A stretch of 64,000 bases of DNA from Arthrobacter sp. StoSoilB22 (GTDB taxonomy: Bacteria > Actinomycetota > Actinomycetes > Actinomycetales > Micrococcaceae). Both the position numbers and the translations under genes were made by a program. Of the stretch, positions 15,655 through 23,720 are shown piece by piece; the stretch's first letter is position 1, and each line of letters opens with the position of its first letter. Below the pieces are notes generated by a model. That model searched no databases. It saw nothing but the letters and a program-made list of their open reading frames with translations, and was not told where the DNA came from. The stretch is from assembly GCF_019977315.1 (NCBI RefSeq), contig NZ_AP024652.1, forward strand, positions 4,464,001 to 4,528,000, given 5' to 3'.

Positions 15655-16611
15655 CTACTCCTTGAGCTGCATCAGAAACGCCACGGTTGCCGCGGAAATC
15701 TGCTCTTGGGCAACGCCCCGATCCACAGAGGGTTCGCCGTCGCCGGGCTGCGCACCGTAGCTTCCGAAGAACGCGTGATTCCCGCCTCGGATTTCAACGA
15801 AGGTGGCATCGGCGGGCAGCAACTCACGGGAGGCGTCGATCTTCGCCGGCGTGCTGAGGCCATCTTCGGTGCCGGAAATGGACAGAACCTGCAGTCCCGA
15901 CCGGTCACGCAAGGAGTCCAAAGGGTAGGAGGCGTAAAGCAGCAGACCATCCACATCCTTGTTTCCCAGAGCAAAAGAGCTCGCGCTCACCCCTCCCAGC
16001 GAGTGGCCACCCACCGTCCATGTGGAGATCTCAGGATGGTCAGCCATGGCCCCACGTGCCTGGCTTCCGTCCAGCAGGCTGAGATTCAGGGGCGTCTTGA
16101 GAATCACCACGAGGACCCCGGCGTCCACCGCTGGCTTGAGGATGTCCGCATACGCCCGCGCTTCAACGCGAGCGCCCGGATAGAAAACGAGCCCCTTGGT
16201 GACAGCTGCCCCGGCCGGCTTCATGGTGATGGCTGTGGGCGATTCCACCATGGATCCGGCCACCGATCCCGCTTCAGCCGCTTCGGAGGCCTGGTATGCG
16301 AAGGGATTCAGCCACGCCAGCATGGCCACAAGTGCCAGCACGCCGACGCGCGCGGCCCACGCACCCACAGCCCTGGCCAAGGACCGCTTCGAGGAGCTAC
16401 GGCGTCGACGCCACAGCAAAATACCCCAGAGAACTCCGACGACGGCGGCCGTCACCAGGAGCGACGGCAGGAGCGGATGACCACGCAGTACGGCCGGATT
16501 TCCCAGCAGCATCCACCCCGGAACTAGGACCAACGCGGCCACGCACACGGCGGAAACCCAGAACAAAACCGGTAGGCGCTTGTCTGCGGTGACCTGCAAA
16601 GAGGAAGTCAT
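15655..16611 (-). CDS. Membrane-anchored alpha/beta hydrolase
   Basis: 318 residues. Three hydrophobic segments in the first 100 residues (about 13-35, 47-67, 85-103) anchor the protein; the catalytic part faces outside or lies at the membrane. The alpha/beta hydrolase core has GGHSLGG (about residue 197, nucleophile Ser), a probable acid in SGTEDGLS and a histidine in GGNHAFFG. It matches the abhydrolase-5 group (dienelactone-hydrolase-like). Start supported by a leaderless promoter: TATTCT (16618-16623) ends 6 nt before the ATG. Substrate unknown. Confidence 0.75.
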   Translation of the reverse strand: MTSSLQVTADKRLPVLFWVSAVCVAALVLVPGWMLLGNPAVLRGHPLLPSLLVTAAVVGVLWGILLWRRRRSSSKRSLARAVGAWAARVGVLALVAMLAWLNPFAYQASEAAEAGSVAGSMVESPTAITMKPAGAAVTKGLVFYPGARVEARAYADILKPAVDAGVLVVILKTPLNLSLLDGSQARGAMADHPEISTWTVGGHSLGGVSASSFALGNKDVDGLLLYASYPLDSLRDRSGLQVLSISGTEDGLSTPAKIDASRELLPADATFVEIRGGNHAFFGSYGAQPGDGEPSVDRGVAQEQISAATVAFLMQLKE

Positions 16612-16617
16612 TCCTCA

Positions 16618-16623
16618 AGAATA
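16618..16623 (-). promoter_or_regulatory. -10 box TATTCT, leaderless start
   Basis: On the minus strand TATTCT is followed by 6 nt and then the ATG of the alpha/beta hydrolase gene. Confidence 0.5.
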
Positions 16624-16669
16624 GTTCCATCATGGAGATAAATTGAAGTCCGCTAGGGTTCTGCCGTGC

Positions 16670-17746
16670 TCAACGCCTCAGCGCGTGCTCGGACAGGAAG
16701 TCGAACGTCTTGTCCCGCGCCTCACGGGCCTCGGCAAAGTTCAAATGGAACTGATACTCATGAGGTAGCTCGGGCTGGTGAGTGGCCGGCCAGAACAGCT
16801 CGGTCACCGGAACTCCCGCATCCTTCAGCCGGTTGCTGTAGGGAACCGACTGGAGCCACGTGAGCCCGTCACCATTGCCGCCGCTGATGAACGTGGGAGG
16901 GAAGTCGTCGGTCACGAAATCGATGGTGGACATGGTGGCCCCGGCGTAGGTAGCGGACCAGTCCTTGGTGCCCGTGTAGGCCCACAGTGACGTCTTGAAT
17001 CCCCAGGCCACAATCCCGTTGAGATCCGCCATGGCCCTGAGGTCGTACACGCCGCAATGCAGGATGGTGGCAGCCAGATCCGATTTCTGGAGCGCGGGCT
17101 CAATTCCCATCAGATTGGCATACCCGGGGTTTACGGTGAGCGTGGTCATCTGGCTGGCGAGCTGGGCGCCGGCGGAGTCACCGGCCAGAACTATGCGGCT
17201 GGCGTCCACGTTCAGCTCGGCGGCATTGGCCTTGATATAGGCGAGAGCTTCGTTGATGTCCCGCACCGCCGTGGGGTAGGTGGCCTCCGGTGCAATGGGG
17301 TAACTCATGCCGATGGTGGTGTAGCCCTCGGCGGCGATGATCTTCAGGTACGGATTCACGTCGCGCTGCGCTCCTGAAATCCACGCGCCACCGTGAATCC
17401 ACACCACAGTGGGAAGTGCCGCCGTGGTGCCTTGAGGACTAAAGACATCAAAGGTGGATCCGGGCTTGTAGACCACCCCTTCTTGGGTTTGCAGCGGCGT
17501 ATCCGGAACGTATGGAGTCATTTCGTCAATGGTTGCCTGTGCTCCGCGCTCAAAAACAGCACGGATCAGCAGCGCCGAGGGCCACGGAGTAGCCGAAAGT
17601 GCCAGCGCGACTACCAACACCAGCAGGATCGCCAACTCAAGCTTCCGTCGCCGCGCGGAGCGCTTTCGCTTGGTGCTGGAACGTAGGCCCGTACGTGCCT
17701 GCTCATCCTGCCTCGTACTGGCTTGGTTCGATTCCAACGGCCCCAT
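16670..17746 (-). CDS. Alpha/beta hydrolase, esterase/lipase (HSL/BD-FAE-like), membrane anchored
   Basis: 358 residues from the ATG at 17746, chosen over the adjacent GTG at 17749 because GGGGGAG then lies 6 nt away. A basic N terminus (TKRKRSARRRK) precedes one transmembrane helix (about 38-60), so the enzyme is anchored and likely extracytoplasmic. Motifs: oxyanion-hole WIHGGAW (about 115), nucleophile elbow GDSAG (about 190), an aspartate region near GGNGDGLTW and a late histidine in PATHQPELPHEY. This is the hormone-sensitive-lipase/feruloyl-esterase type. It follows the gene at 15655-16611 upstream in the same direction but with its own promoter region. Confidence 0.8.
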   Translation of the reverse strand: MGPLESNQASTRQDEQARTGLRSSTKRKRSARRRKLELAILLVLVVALALSATPWPSALLIRAVFERGAQATIDEMTPYVPDTPLQTQEGVVYKPGSTFDVFSPQGTTAALPTVVWIHGGAWISGAQRDVNPYLKIIAAEGYTTIGMSYPIAPEATYPTAVRDINEALAYIKANAAELNVDASRIVLAGDSAGAQLASQMTTLTVNPGYANLMGIEPALQKSDLAATILHCGVYDLRAMADLNGIVAWGFKTSLWAYTGTKDWSATYAGATMSTIDFVTDDFPPTFISGGNGDGLTWLQSVPYSNRLKDAGVPVTELFWPATHQPELPHEYQFHLNFAEAREARDKTFDFLSEHALRR

Positions 17747-17989
17747 CACACACTCCCCCGGTCGGCGTACCTCTGGACCATGCTAAGGCGGAGGGTCGTC
17801 CCCGAGGGTCAGGACAGCGGCCGCGCCGCCGCCAGCGGAACCCCTCGCCGCCGTCGAACGTCATAACGACCATCCACCGCGTGTAACCCTCGACGCGTTC
17901 TAGCGCCTGCGGTCACTTTTGAGCCAGAGTGTAGGGGTGCACTCACATCGGCGCGCCCACCGCCTATCCGCCCCGCACGAAAGAAGACC

Positions 17990-19240
17990 ATGACACACCA
18001 AACAATCGCCCCTCTGGACGGCGTCCGGGTTCTGGAGCTCGGCAACTACATCGCCGCGCCCACGGCAGGCAGGCTGCTGGCCGACTTCGGAGCTGAAGTC
18101 ATCAAGGTGGAGCGGCCCGGAACCGGCGACGAACTACGCAACTGGCGCCTGCACAAGGGCAACACGTCCATGCTGTACCGCACCCTGAACCGCAACAAAA
18201 AGTCAGTGGTCCTGGATCTCCGCACGGATGCGGGCAAGCAGGCAGTGCTGGAGCTCGTGGCCAAATGCGACATCCTTCTGGAGAACTTCCGTCCCGGCAC
18301 CCTGGAAAGGTGGGGTTTGGGGCCCGAGGTTCTCAACGACGCGAACCCGGACCTCATCGTCACCCGCATTTCCGCCTTCGGGCAGACGGGACCGCTGTCG
18401 CAGCGGCCTGGTTTCGCCGCCGTCGCCGAAGCCTACGGAGGGTTCCGCAACCTGGTAGGCGACCCGGACCGCGCGCCGGTGCGGGTGGGCGTCTCCATCG
18501 GAGACTCAATCGCGGGCCTGTACGCCGCCTTCGGTTCCATGATGAGCCTGTACCAGCGTGAAGCACGACGCCGGGACTCGGCTGGCGCTGTTCCGCTCAC
18601 CGAGCGCATCATCGACGTCGCGTTGAACGAGGCCATGTTCTCCATGATGGAGTCACTGATCCCTGACTACCAGGCATACGGCGTGGACCGGCAGCGCGTC
18701 GGTGGCCGCATGGAGGGCATCGCTCCGTCCAACGCCTACGTGTGCAAGGACGGCGCGAGCATTGTGGTGGCCGGTAACGGGGATTCGATCTACCAGCGGT
18801 ACATGCAGACCATTGGTCGCCCTGACCTCGCAGAAGACCCTTCCCTGCAGACAAACGCCGGGCGCTGGGCCAAGCGTGAAGAGTTGGACCAGGCCATCGG
18901 CGAGTGGGCAGCCACGCTGTCAGGCGCCGAGGCCCTCGAAGCCCTCGAAGCCGCCGGTGTTCCCGCCGGTCCCATCTACACCGCGGCGGACATCAGCACG
19001 GACAGCCAGTACGCCGCCCGCAACATGATCCAGAAGTTCGACGTTTCCACCGGCGAGGAAATCCTCCCCGGCGTCGGATTCCCCGGCATTGTTCCCGTGA
19101 TCGGAGACCAGTCCCTGCCCATCCGAAACCTCGGCCCCGACCTGGGCGAAAACACGCAGGAAATCCTTGGCGGACTCCTCACCATGGATGCAGCGCAGAT
19201 CAATGCGGCTTCCGGCCGCGAGGAGGCCCTCCGACCATGA
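17990..19240 (+). CDS. Family III CoA-transferase (CaiB/BaiF type)
   Basis: 416 residues. The N-terminal pattern RVLELGNYIAAPTAGRLLADFGAEVIKVE is diagnostic of family III CoA-transferases. The catalytic aspartate is in VSIGDSIAGL (about residue 170), which forms the acyl-anhydride intermediate. The C-terminal domain (AGVPAGPIYTAADI, LGENTQEIL) is complete. It transfers CoA from a donor such as succinyl-CoA to a carboxylic acid. The next gene overlaps by 4 nt and encodes an HMG-CoA-lyase-type enzyme, so the two should activate and then cleave one 3-hydroxy acid. Ribosome-binding site weak (AGAAG). Confidence 0.88.
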   Translation: MTHQTIAPLDGVRVLELGNYIAAPTAGRLLADFGAEVIKVERPGTGDELRNWRLHKGNTSMLYRTLNRNKKSVVLDLRTDAGKQAVLELVAKCDILLENFRPGTLERWGLGPEVLNDANPDLIVTRISAFGQTGPLSQRPGFAAVAEAYGGFRNLVGDPDRAPVRVGVSIGDSIAGLYAAFGSMMSLYQREARRRDSAGAVPLTERIIDVALNEAMFSMMESLIPDYQAYGVDRQRVGGRMEGIAPSNAYVCKDGASIVVAGNGDSIYQRYMQTIGRPDLAEDPSLQTNAGRWAKREELDQAIGEWAATLSGAEALEALEAAGVPAGPIYTAADISTDSQYAARNMIQKFDVSTGEEILPGVGFPGIVPVIGDQSLPIRNLGPDLGENTQEILGGLLTMDAAQINAASGREEALRP

Positions 19241-20199
19241 ACCGCTTCGAAAGCCCCCTGGCATCCACGCTGGGCAACGCCATCCTCAGGGATGTCACCC
19301 TGCGCGACGGACTCCAACTCACCGGCAAACTCCTGCCCACGGACCAGAAGATCGAAACAGTCCGCGAGCTGCTGCGCCTCGGCGTCCCCGCCATCGAACT
19401 TGGCTCCATGGCCCGCGCCGACCTTGTCCCCACCATGGCCAACACACTCGAAGTAGTCCGGGCCCTCACCCCCGAAGAACTGGAGAAATGCTGGATCTGG
19501 GTAGCCACACCAGGCCACGTAGCCAAAGCGTCTGCCGCTGGTGCGCGGAATTTCCAGTACTGCCTGTCAGCCTCCGACTCCCACAACAAGGCCAACATCG
19601 GGCGGACCACTGATGAGAGCCTGGCCGCCCTGCCCGAAGCTGTTGCGTACACTCGCGCAGTGAACGGCCAGATCCAGCTGTGCATCGCAACGTCCTTCAC
19701 CTGCCCGTTCGAAGGTTACGTTCCGGAGGAGCGCATTCTTTCGATCGCCAACGACCCCCGGGCCGAGGGCACCACGGACATCGTCATCTGCGACACCCTG
19801 GGGCAAGCCATTCCAGCGCAGGTAGCCCGCCTGATCACCCGGGTCCGGGACGAGTCCCCCGCCCGGCGAATCGTCTATCACGGCCACGACACCTGGGGCC
19901 TGGGCGTGGCCAACACACTTGCCGCCATCCAAGCCGGTGCCGCAATGGTGGACGGGGCCCTCGGCGGACTGGGCGGCTGCCCGTTCGCACCCGGCGCCAG
20001 CGGCAACACCTCCAGCGAGGACATCCTCTTCGCAACCCGGCCCGAGTGGCTCACCCCGGATGTTTTCGGGGAGCTCGTAGTCCTGTCCGAGAAGCTGCTT
20101 GCCGAACTGGGCGAACCGAACCGCTCCAAGGCAGCCCAAGGCGCGAGGTCCAAGGCAGCGGCCTTTGACTGGGTTAAGCCGTCGCGCTACACCACCTAG
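19237..20199 (+). CDS. HMG-CoA-lyase-family lyase (pyruvate carboxyltransferase fold)
   Basis: 320 residues from the ATG at 19237, with GAGGAGG 9 nt upstream and a 4-nt overlap with the CoA-transferase. The TIM barrel begins with RDVTLRDGLQ (metal-binding Asp). YHGHDTWG supplies the H-x-H metal ligands, and GLGGCPFAPGASGN is the HMG-CoA lyase signature with its reactive cysteine. The expected reaction is retro-aldol cleavage of a 3-hydroxyacyl-CoA, for example 3-hydroxy-3-methylglutaryl-CoA to acetoacetate and acetyl-CoA, or citramalyl-CoA to pyruvate and acetyl-CoA. The substrate is not decided by sequence. Stops 2 nt before the convergent SRPBCC gene. Confidence 0.85.
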   Translation: MNRFESPLASTLGNAILRDVTLRDGLQLTGKLLPTDQKIETVRELLRLGVPAIELGSMARADLVPTMANTLEVVRALTPEELEKCWIWVATPGHVAKASAAGARNFQYCLSASDSHNKANIGRTTDESLAALPEAVAYTRAVNGQIQLCIATSFTCPFEGYVPEERILSIANDPRAEGTTDIVICDTLGQAIPAQVARLITRVRDESPARRIVYHGHDTWGLGVANTLAAIQAGAAMVDGALGGLGGCPFAPGASGNTSSEDILFATRPEWLTPDVFGELVVLSEKLLAELGEPNRSKAAQGARSKAAAFDWVKPSRYTT

Positions 20200-20201
20200 T
20201 C

Positions 20202-20645
20202 CTACCTGCCTGCCCCACCAGCGGCCATCAGTTCGAGGCGCTTCAAGGTCTCCCGGTTCCGGACCCCGATGACAGGATCCCGCAGGACCTTGGGAACCAC
20301 TTTTCCCGGCCCACGCACGGCGTCTTCGGCAATGGAAACACGGCACTGATGGCCACCCAAATCTTCAAGGGTGATCACTATTTTCGCTTCACCCATGGGC
20401 CATCCCCGGGCAAGCAGCTCCAGCTTACGGCCGGTCTCCACGGCGGTGACACTGGTGCTGTCATCGATGAGGAAGGGCCAAGAGCCCACGGAATGATGCA
20501 GCTTGGCACCTGGCTGGGGCCATGCCGCGTCCACGGAGCGGATTCGGGAGGCACCCACCACCCAGCCTGTATAGAGCCAGCCATCCTCGATCACTTTCCA
20601 TACGTCCGCGGCGGGGCTTTTGAACAACTGGGTCACTATGGACAT
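20202..20645 (-). CDS. SRPBCC-family protein (polyketide cyclase/START-like)
   Basis: 147 residues, with GAGAGGA before the ATG. The helix-grip fold pattern is visible: an N-terminal strand and helix (SIVTQLFKSPAADVWKVIEDGWLYTGWV), central strands, and a long C-terminal helix (RNRETLKRLELMA). Such proteins bind lipids, hormones or aromatic ligands; many have no known ligand. A 14-bp palindrome (20687-20700) lies 42 nt upstream. Confidence 0.7.
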   Translation of the reverse strand: MSIVTQLFKSPAADVWKVIEDGWLYTGWVVGASRIRSVDAAWPQPGAKLHHSVGSWPFLIDDSTSVTAVETGRKLELLARGWPMGEAKIVITLEDLGGHQCRVSIAEDAVRGPGKVVPKVLRDPVIGVRNRETLKRLELMAAGGAGR

Positions 20646-20686
20646 GGTGGTCCTCTCTGCGTGCTCACCAGGATGGCTTGATTAAC

Positions 20687-20700
20687 CTAAGCATGCTTAG
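20687..20700. promoter_or_regulatory. 14-bp perfect palindrome, candidate operator
   Basis: CTAAGCATGCTTAG lies 42 nt upstream of the SRPBCC gene and just after the stop of the DUF4287 gene. No neighbouring regulator gene can be assigned to it. Confidence 0.45.
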
Positions 20701-20721
20701 CGTCAGCATGTCACAGGGGCA

Positions 20722-21015
20722 TTAAGGAGTGGGCTTGCTCGCCTTGCCATCCAACCAGAGAGTGTACGATTCGTCGCGGTGCGTGCCGTCCGATCCCACA
20801 TGCTTGCTGTCAATCCGCGGCCCCTTCTTGATGACATGCACCAACGCCATTCCGTGACCGCGTCCAAGATCGTAGTCCGCTTTGAGCCATTCAAGAATCG
20901 CCCCGGCCTTCACCGAAGGGTCTTTGAAGCCCTTGGTGTCTGCTATTTCAACCAACTGACGCGGAGTGAGGCCGGTCTTGTCTTCAATAGCGTCAAGGTA
21001 AGCCTGGAATGACAT
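20722..21015 (-). CDS. DUF4287 domain protein
   Basis: 97 residues from the ATG at 21015, with AAAGG about 10 nt upstream. The sequence SFQAYLDAIEDKTGLTPRQLV, then VKAGAILEWLKADYDLGRGHGMALVHVIKKG, matches the small DUF4287 family. A compact helical cytoplasmic protein without catalytic motifs. Function unknown. It is often found near DUF1801 or SRPBCC proteins in actinobacteria; here the SRPBCC gene lies downstream in the same direction. Confidence 0.7.
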   Translation of the reverse strand: MSFQAYLDAIEDKTGLTPRQLVEIADTKGFKDPSVKAGAILEWLKADYDLGRGHGMALVHVIKKGPRIDSKHVGSDGTHRDESYTLWLDGKASKPTP

Positions 21016-21123
21016 CAGGGTGGCCTTTCGTCCGGAAATCAACGAGCAGAATTCTGCGTGCGTGCGGTCATCTTACCCAGCTCAAGGCAACAGATCATGC
21101 CCATGTAGGCTGGGATCGGCAAA

Positions 21124-21537
21124 ATGGGGGAATCAGTGGCTGAACCGGGCAAAACTCAAACACGTCCGCGCTTAGGATGCTTTGCCGTGCTCCTTATTGG
21201 AGTGGTCTTGTTTGCATGGGTGTGCTCCATCCTCTGGACAGGAATAGACGAGGGCGCCGTTCCACCGGATTCAGCATTTCCCTCGATTCCCGGCCCCAGT
21301 CAACCGAGGGCTGTTTCCACTGAATGTGGATCGGGTGGTTGTTGGCGGGAAATGGCAGTAGAGGTCGAAGCACCGCATACTGCCGAATCCCTGGCAGCCG
21401 AAATGGGCCTGGCTTCGGACCGTTGCGGGGCAGCAAACTTGTGGACTCTAAGAAAAACCTGCACCGGAATCGCCCACAGCAGTGCGGGGAAGCTATGGAT
21501 CTCCTTGTCATATTCGCCTCTTATTTCAGAGTACTAG
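21124..21537 (+). CDS. Unknown single-pass membrane protein
   Basis: 137 residues. One transmembrane helix at about residues 18-40 (GCFAVLLIGVVLFAWVCSIL), then an extracytoplasmic part with five cysteines (CGSGGC, RCGAA, KTCTG) that may form disulfides. No family recognised. A -10-like TAGGCT lies 12 nt before the ATG. It is followed 94 nt downstream by a lipoprotein gene with its own promoter. Confidence 0.5.
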   Translation: MGESVAEPGKTQTRPRLGCFAVLLIGVVLFAWVCSILWTGIDEGAVPPDSAFPSIPGPSQPRAVSTECGSGGCWREMAVEVEAPHTAESLAAEMGLASDRCGAANLWTLRKTCTGIAHSSAGKLWISLSYSPLISEY

Positions 21538-21619
21538 CCGCGAAGCGGATACCGGGCAAGAGCGGACCGCGGAAGGGCTCCAACTGGTTGGCCCGGAGCC
21601 TCCTACTCGTCCGCGCCCC

Positions 21620-21625
21620 TACACT
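21620..21625 (+). promoter_or_regulatory. -10 box TACACT, leaderless start
   Basis: TACACT is followed by 6 nt and the ATG at 21632 of the lipoprotein gene, which has no ribosome-binding site. Confidence 0.5.
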
Positions 21626-21631
21626 GATCGC

Positions 21632-22519
21632 ATGACGTGCCGGCGGTGGCTTTTCCTTGCGGCGGGTCTGGCTCTGGCCATGACCATGCCATTTCTGGCC
21701 GCCTGCAGCTCCGGCAGTACCGGCTCTCCCTCCGGCAGCGGGAGTACCCAGACCGTGGCTGTGGAGATCAACCAGTCCCGGGACCAATACGGAAAACAGG
21801 CCATCCTGCTGCAGCTCACCAACACCACGGATTCGCCAATAACTGTGACTGTGGCGCAGCTGCAATCCCCGCTGTTCCAAGGTGACATCGCCTGGAAGCC
21901 TTCTGCTGGCGGCCTCGAACTGCCACCCCGTCAGCCGAAGAGCCTGCCCGCAATACTGCCCGCGGCCGCCTGCGAAGTATCAGAAGGCACAACAACAGCA
22001 CTTAACGCCAGGATCACCTACGCAGAACCGGGCAAGGAGCCCGTGGAGGCCAGCACCAACGCTTCCGATCCCTTCGGCGTCCTTTCCAGAAACGCCGGCG
22101 AGCTGTGCCTGGCATCGGAGGCCGCCGCCGTCGCTGTCATGGTCCTGGACCCCGCGCTGGAGGTTGCCGCTGACGGCCGCACCGCCGTCGTACGCCTTCT
22201 CATCACGCCGGCCACGCCGGGGACTGACCCGGGAAGCCTTACTATCGAGTCATTTGAGGAGACCACCTTGCTGGCGCAATCTCCGGCAGACCCCTGGCCG
22301 GCACATCTCGCCGTGGGCGCGCGCAAACAGGAACTACCTCTTACTATCCGGCCCGCCCGCTGCGATCCCCACGCTGTTGCTGAAGACAAGGTGGGCACCC
22401 TCCTGCCGCTGAGGGTGACCGTTGGTGACCGGAGGGGCGTGCTGAAGATTGCGGCCTCGAATGAACTGCGCGGCCGGATTTATGACTTCGTTACGGCCGC
22501 CTGTGCCCCGGCAGGCTAG
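21632..22519 (+). CDS. Lipoprotein of unknown function
   Basis: 295 residues from the ATG at 21632; the frame is open from 21482 but the signal peptide fixes the start. MTCRRWLFLAAGLALAM leads to the lipobox FLAAC (Cys about 24), so the protein is lipid-anchored outside the cell. A Ser/Gly linker is followed by beta-rich sequence in two similar halves, each with strands resembling an Ig-like or transglutaminase-associated fold. No family recognised with certainty. Stop 6 nt before the convergent diacylglycerol-kinase-like gene. Confidence 0.65.
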   Translation: MTCRRWLFLAAGLALAMTMPFLAACSSGSTGSPSGSGSTQTVAVEINQSRDQYGKQAILLQLTNTTDSPITVTVAQLQSPLFQGDIAWKPSAGGLELPPRQPKSLPAILPAAACEVSEGTTTALNARITYAEPGKEPVEASTNASDPFGVLSRNAGELCLASEAAAVAVMVLDPALEVAADGRTAVVRLLITPATPGTDPGSLTIESFEETTLLAQSPADPWPAHLAVGARKQELPLTIRPARCDPHAVAEDKVGTLLPLRVTVGDRRGVLKIAASNELRGRIYDFVTAACAPAG

Positions 22520-22525
22520 AGGTGC

Positions 22526-23425
22526 CTAGCCGAGGGTAGCCAACGCCCCGGGAGCACACTCCACCCTGACCTTGACGTTAGCCTCCACGGACTTGACCTC
22601 GCCGTCCATTTGATACGGCAGCGGCTTGAGCGTGGTGAATTCATAGCTGCTCACGCTCGGCTGATCACCAAGGCCCTGGGTGGTGGCCTTTAGCGCGGTC
22701 AGCAGAACACGCCACTTGGGCATGTGCGGAAAAGTGATGACTTCAAACTTTCCGTCGGACGGGTGATCCTCTGCCTCACTCAAAGTGGCGTACTTGGCCA
22801 TTTCATTGATGTTGGCGAACACCAGGCTGTCGAACTTCCGGCGCTTTCCATCCGCCAGGCGGATGCCGAAAGGCTCGAACTTGGAAAAGGTCTGGATCAC
22901 GGTGACCATTTCCTTGAGAGCGCCCTTACTGCCCTTTTCCAGTTCAGTGGCCACCACCGGGGTCAGGCCGAATCCGATGTAGGAATGCGCGTATTCATAG
23001 GGCGCATCATCATTCTGACCCGTGTGAATCCGAAGAAGATCGATGTTGTGGACGCGGCCCTCCACAATGGCCTCTTCCAACGGCTTGGTGCCAATGATCC
23101 GGCTATGGTCGTTGGCGTTGCCTGCAGCCAAAACCGCGGAAACGGCTCGCGGATTCTCCGCCTGCATGACGCCGTTGACAACCTCGTTGTACCCCCCATC
23201 GCCGCTGACGGAGACCACCAGGACGTCGCCGCCCTTTGAGGCCGCCTCACGCGCCAGGTCCACAGCATGCCCGGCATGCTCAGTGGGCTGAAGTGTAATT
23301 TCGGACTGGTACGTGAGCAGCTGCTCGAGCTTGTCGTGCAGCTGCTGCGCGAGCTCAGGTGCGTCCCCGGTGCTGTTGGGGTTGAAGATGATGACAATCG
23401 ACTCAAAGGTCCGTGCAGTATCCAT
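22526..23425 (-). CDS. Diacylglycerol kinase family protein (lipid or sphingoid kinase-like)
   Basis: 299 residues, AGGAGGAG before the ATG. The DAGK catalytic domain starts with IVIIFNPNSTG and contains SGDGGYNEVVNGV, a variant of the GGDGT nucleotide motif, followed by AAGNANDHSRIIG in place of the usual P-x-GT-x-ND-x-AR. The C-terminal beta domain (FVNINEM-like FANINEMAKYATLSEAEDH, and YQMDGEV) is complete. The family phosphorylates diacylglycerol or other lipids. The changed residues in both core motifs mean activity on diacylglycerol should not be assumed. Confidence 0.8.
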   Translation of the reverse strand: MDTARTFESIVIIFNPNSTGDAPELAQQLHDKLEQLLTYQSEITLQPTEHAGHAVDLAREAASKGGDVLVVSVSGDGGYNEVVNGVMQAENPRAVSAVLAAGNANDHSRIIGTKPLEEAIVEGRVHNIDLLRIHTGQNDDAPYEYAHSYIGFGLTPVVATELEKGSKGALKEMVTVIQTFSKFEPFGIRLADGKRRKFDSLVFANINEMAKYATLSEAEDHPSDGKFEVITFPHMPKWRVLLTALKATTQGLGDQPSVSSYEFTTLKPLPYQMDGEVKSVEANVKVRVECAPGALATLG

Positions 23426-23629
23426 ATGTGCTCCTCCTAGATGCGCCCGCTTAACTTCTACCCAATGCGCTGGGCGTCAATCAGGTGCCGGTGGAGTGAG
23501 TGAGGTAGGGGCGGCCAGCCCTCATGTGCCCGTCCAGCTCTTTGAGTTTGCCACGATAGGCGGCCACGGAGAAGTCGGGCACTAACCACACGCCTTTACG
23601 CAGGTCCACAACACCGCGCTGCGTAGACC

Positions 23630-23678
23630 AAATAGATGGTGTGAACGGACCAAACCCCCTGGCCCGTTCACACTATTT
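23630..23678. promoter_or_regulatory. Strong inverted repeat upstream of the acyltransferase gene
   Basis: GTGTGAACGG (23639-23648) pairs perfectly with CCGTTCACAC (23664-23673); AAATA (23630-23634) and TATTT (23674-23678) extend the stem after a short asymmetry. It ends 43 nt before the acyltransferase start. It could be an attenuator, terminator or operator. The rest of 23426-23720 shows no gene. Confidence 0.5.
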
Positions 23679-23720
23679 AGACGATTGGCGTGAACCTGCC
23701 GCGATGTCTCAAGGCAGGCA

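Noticed and set aside
18904..19236. Upstream extension of the HMG-CoA-lyase-like gene
   Set aside because: Overlaps the CoA-transferase in another frame with an Arg/Pro-rich product; the ATG at 19237 gives the normal N terminus and a 4-nt overlap.
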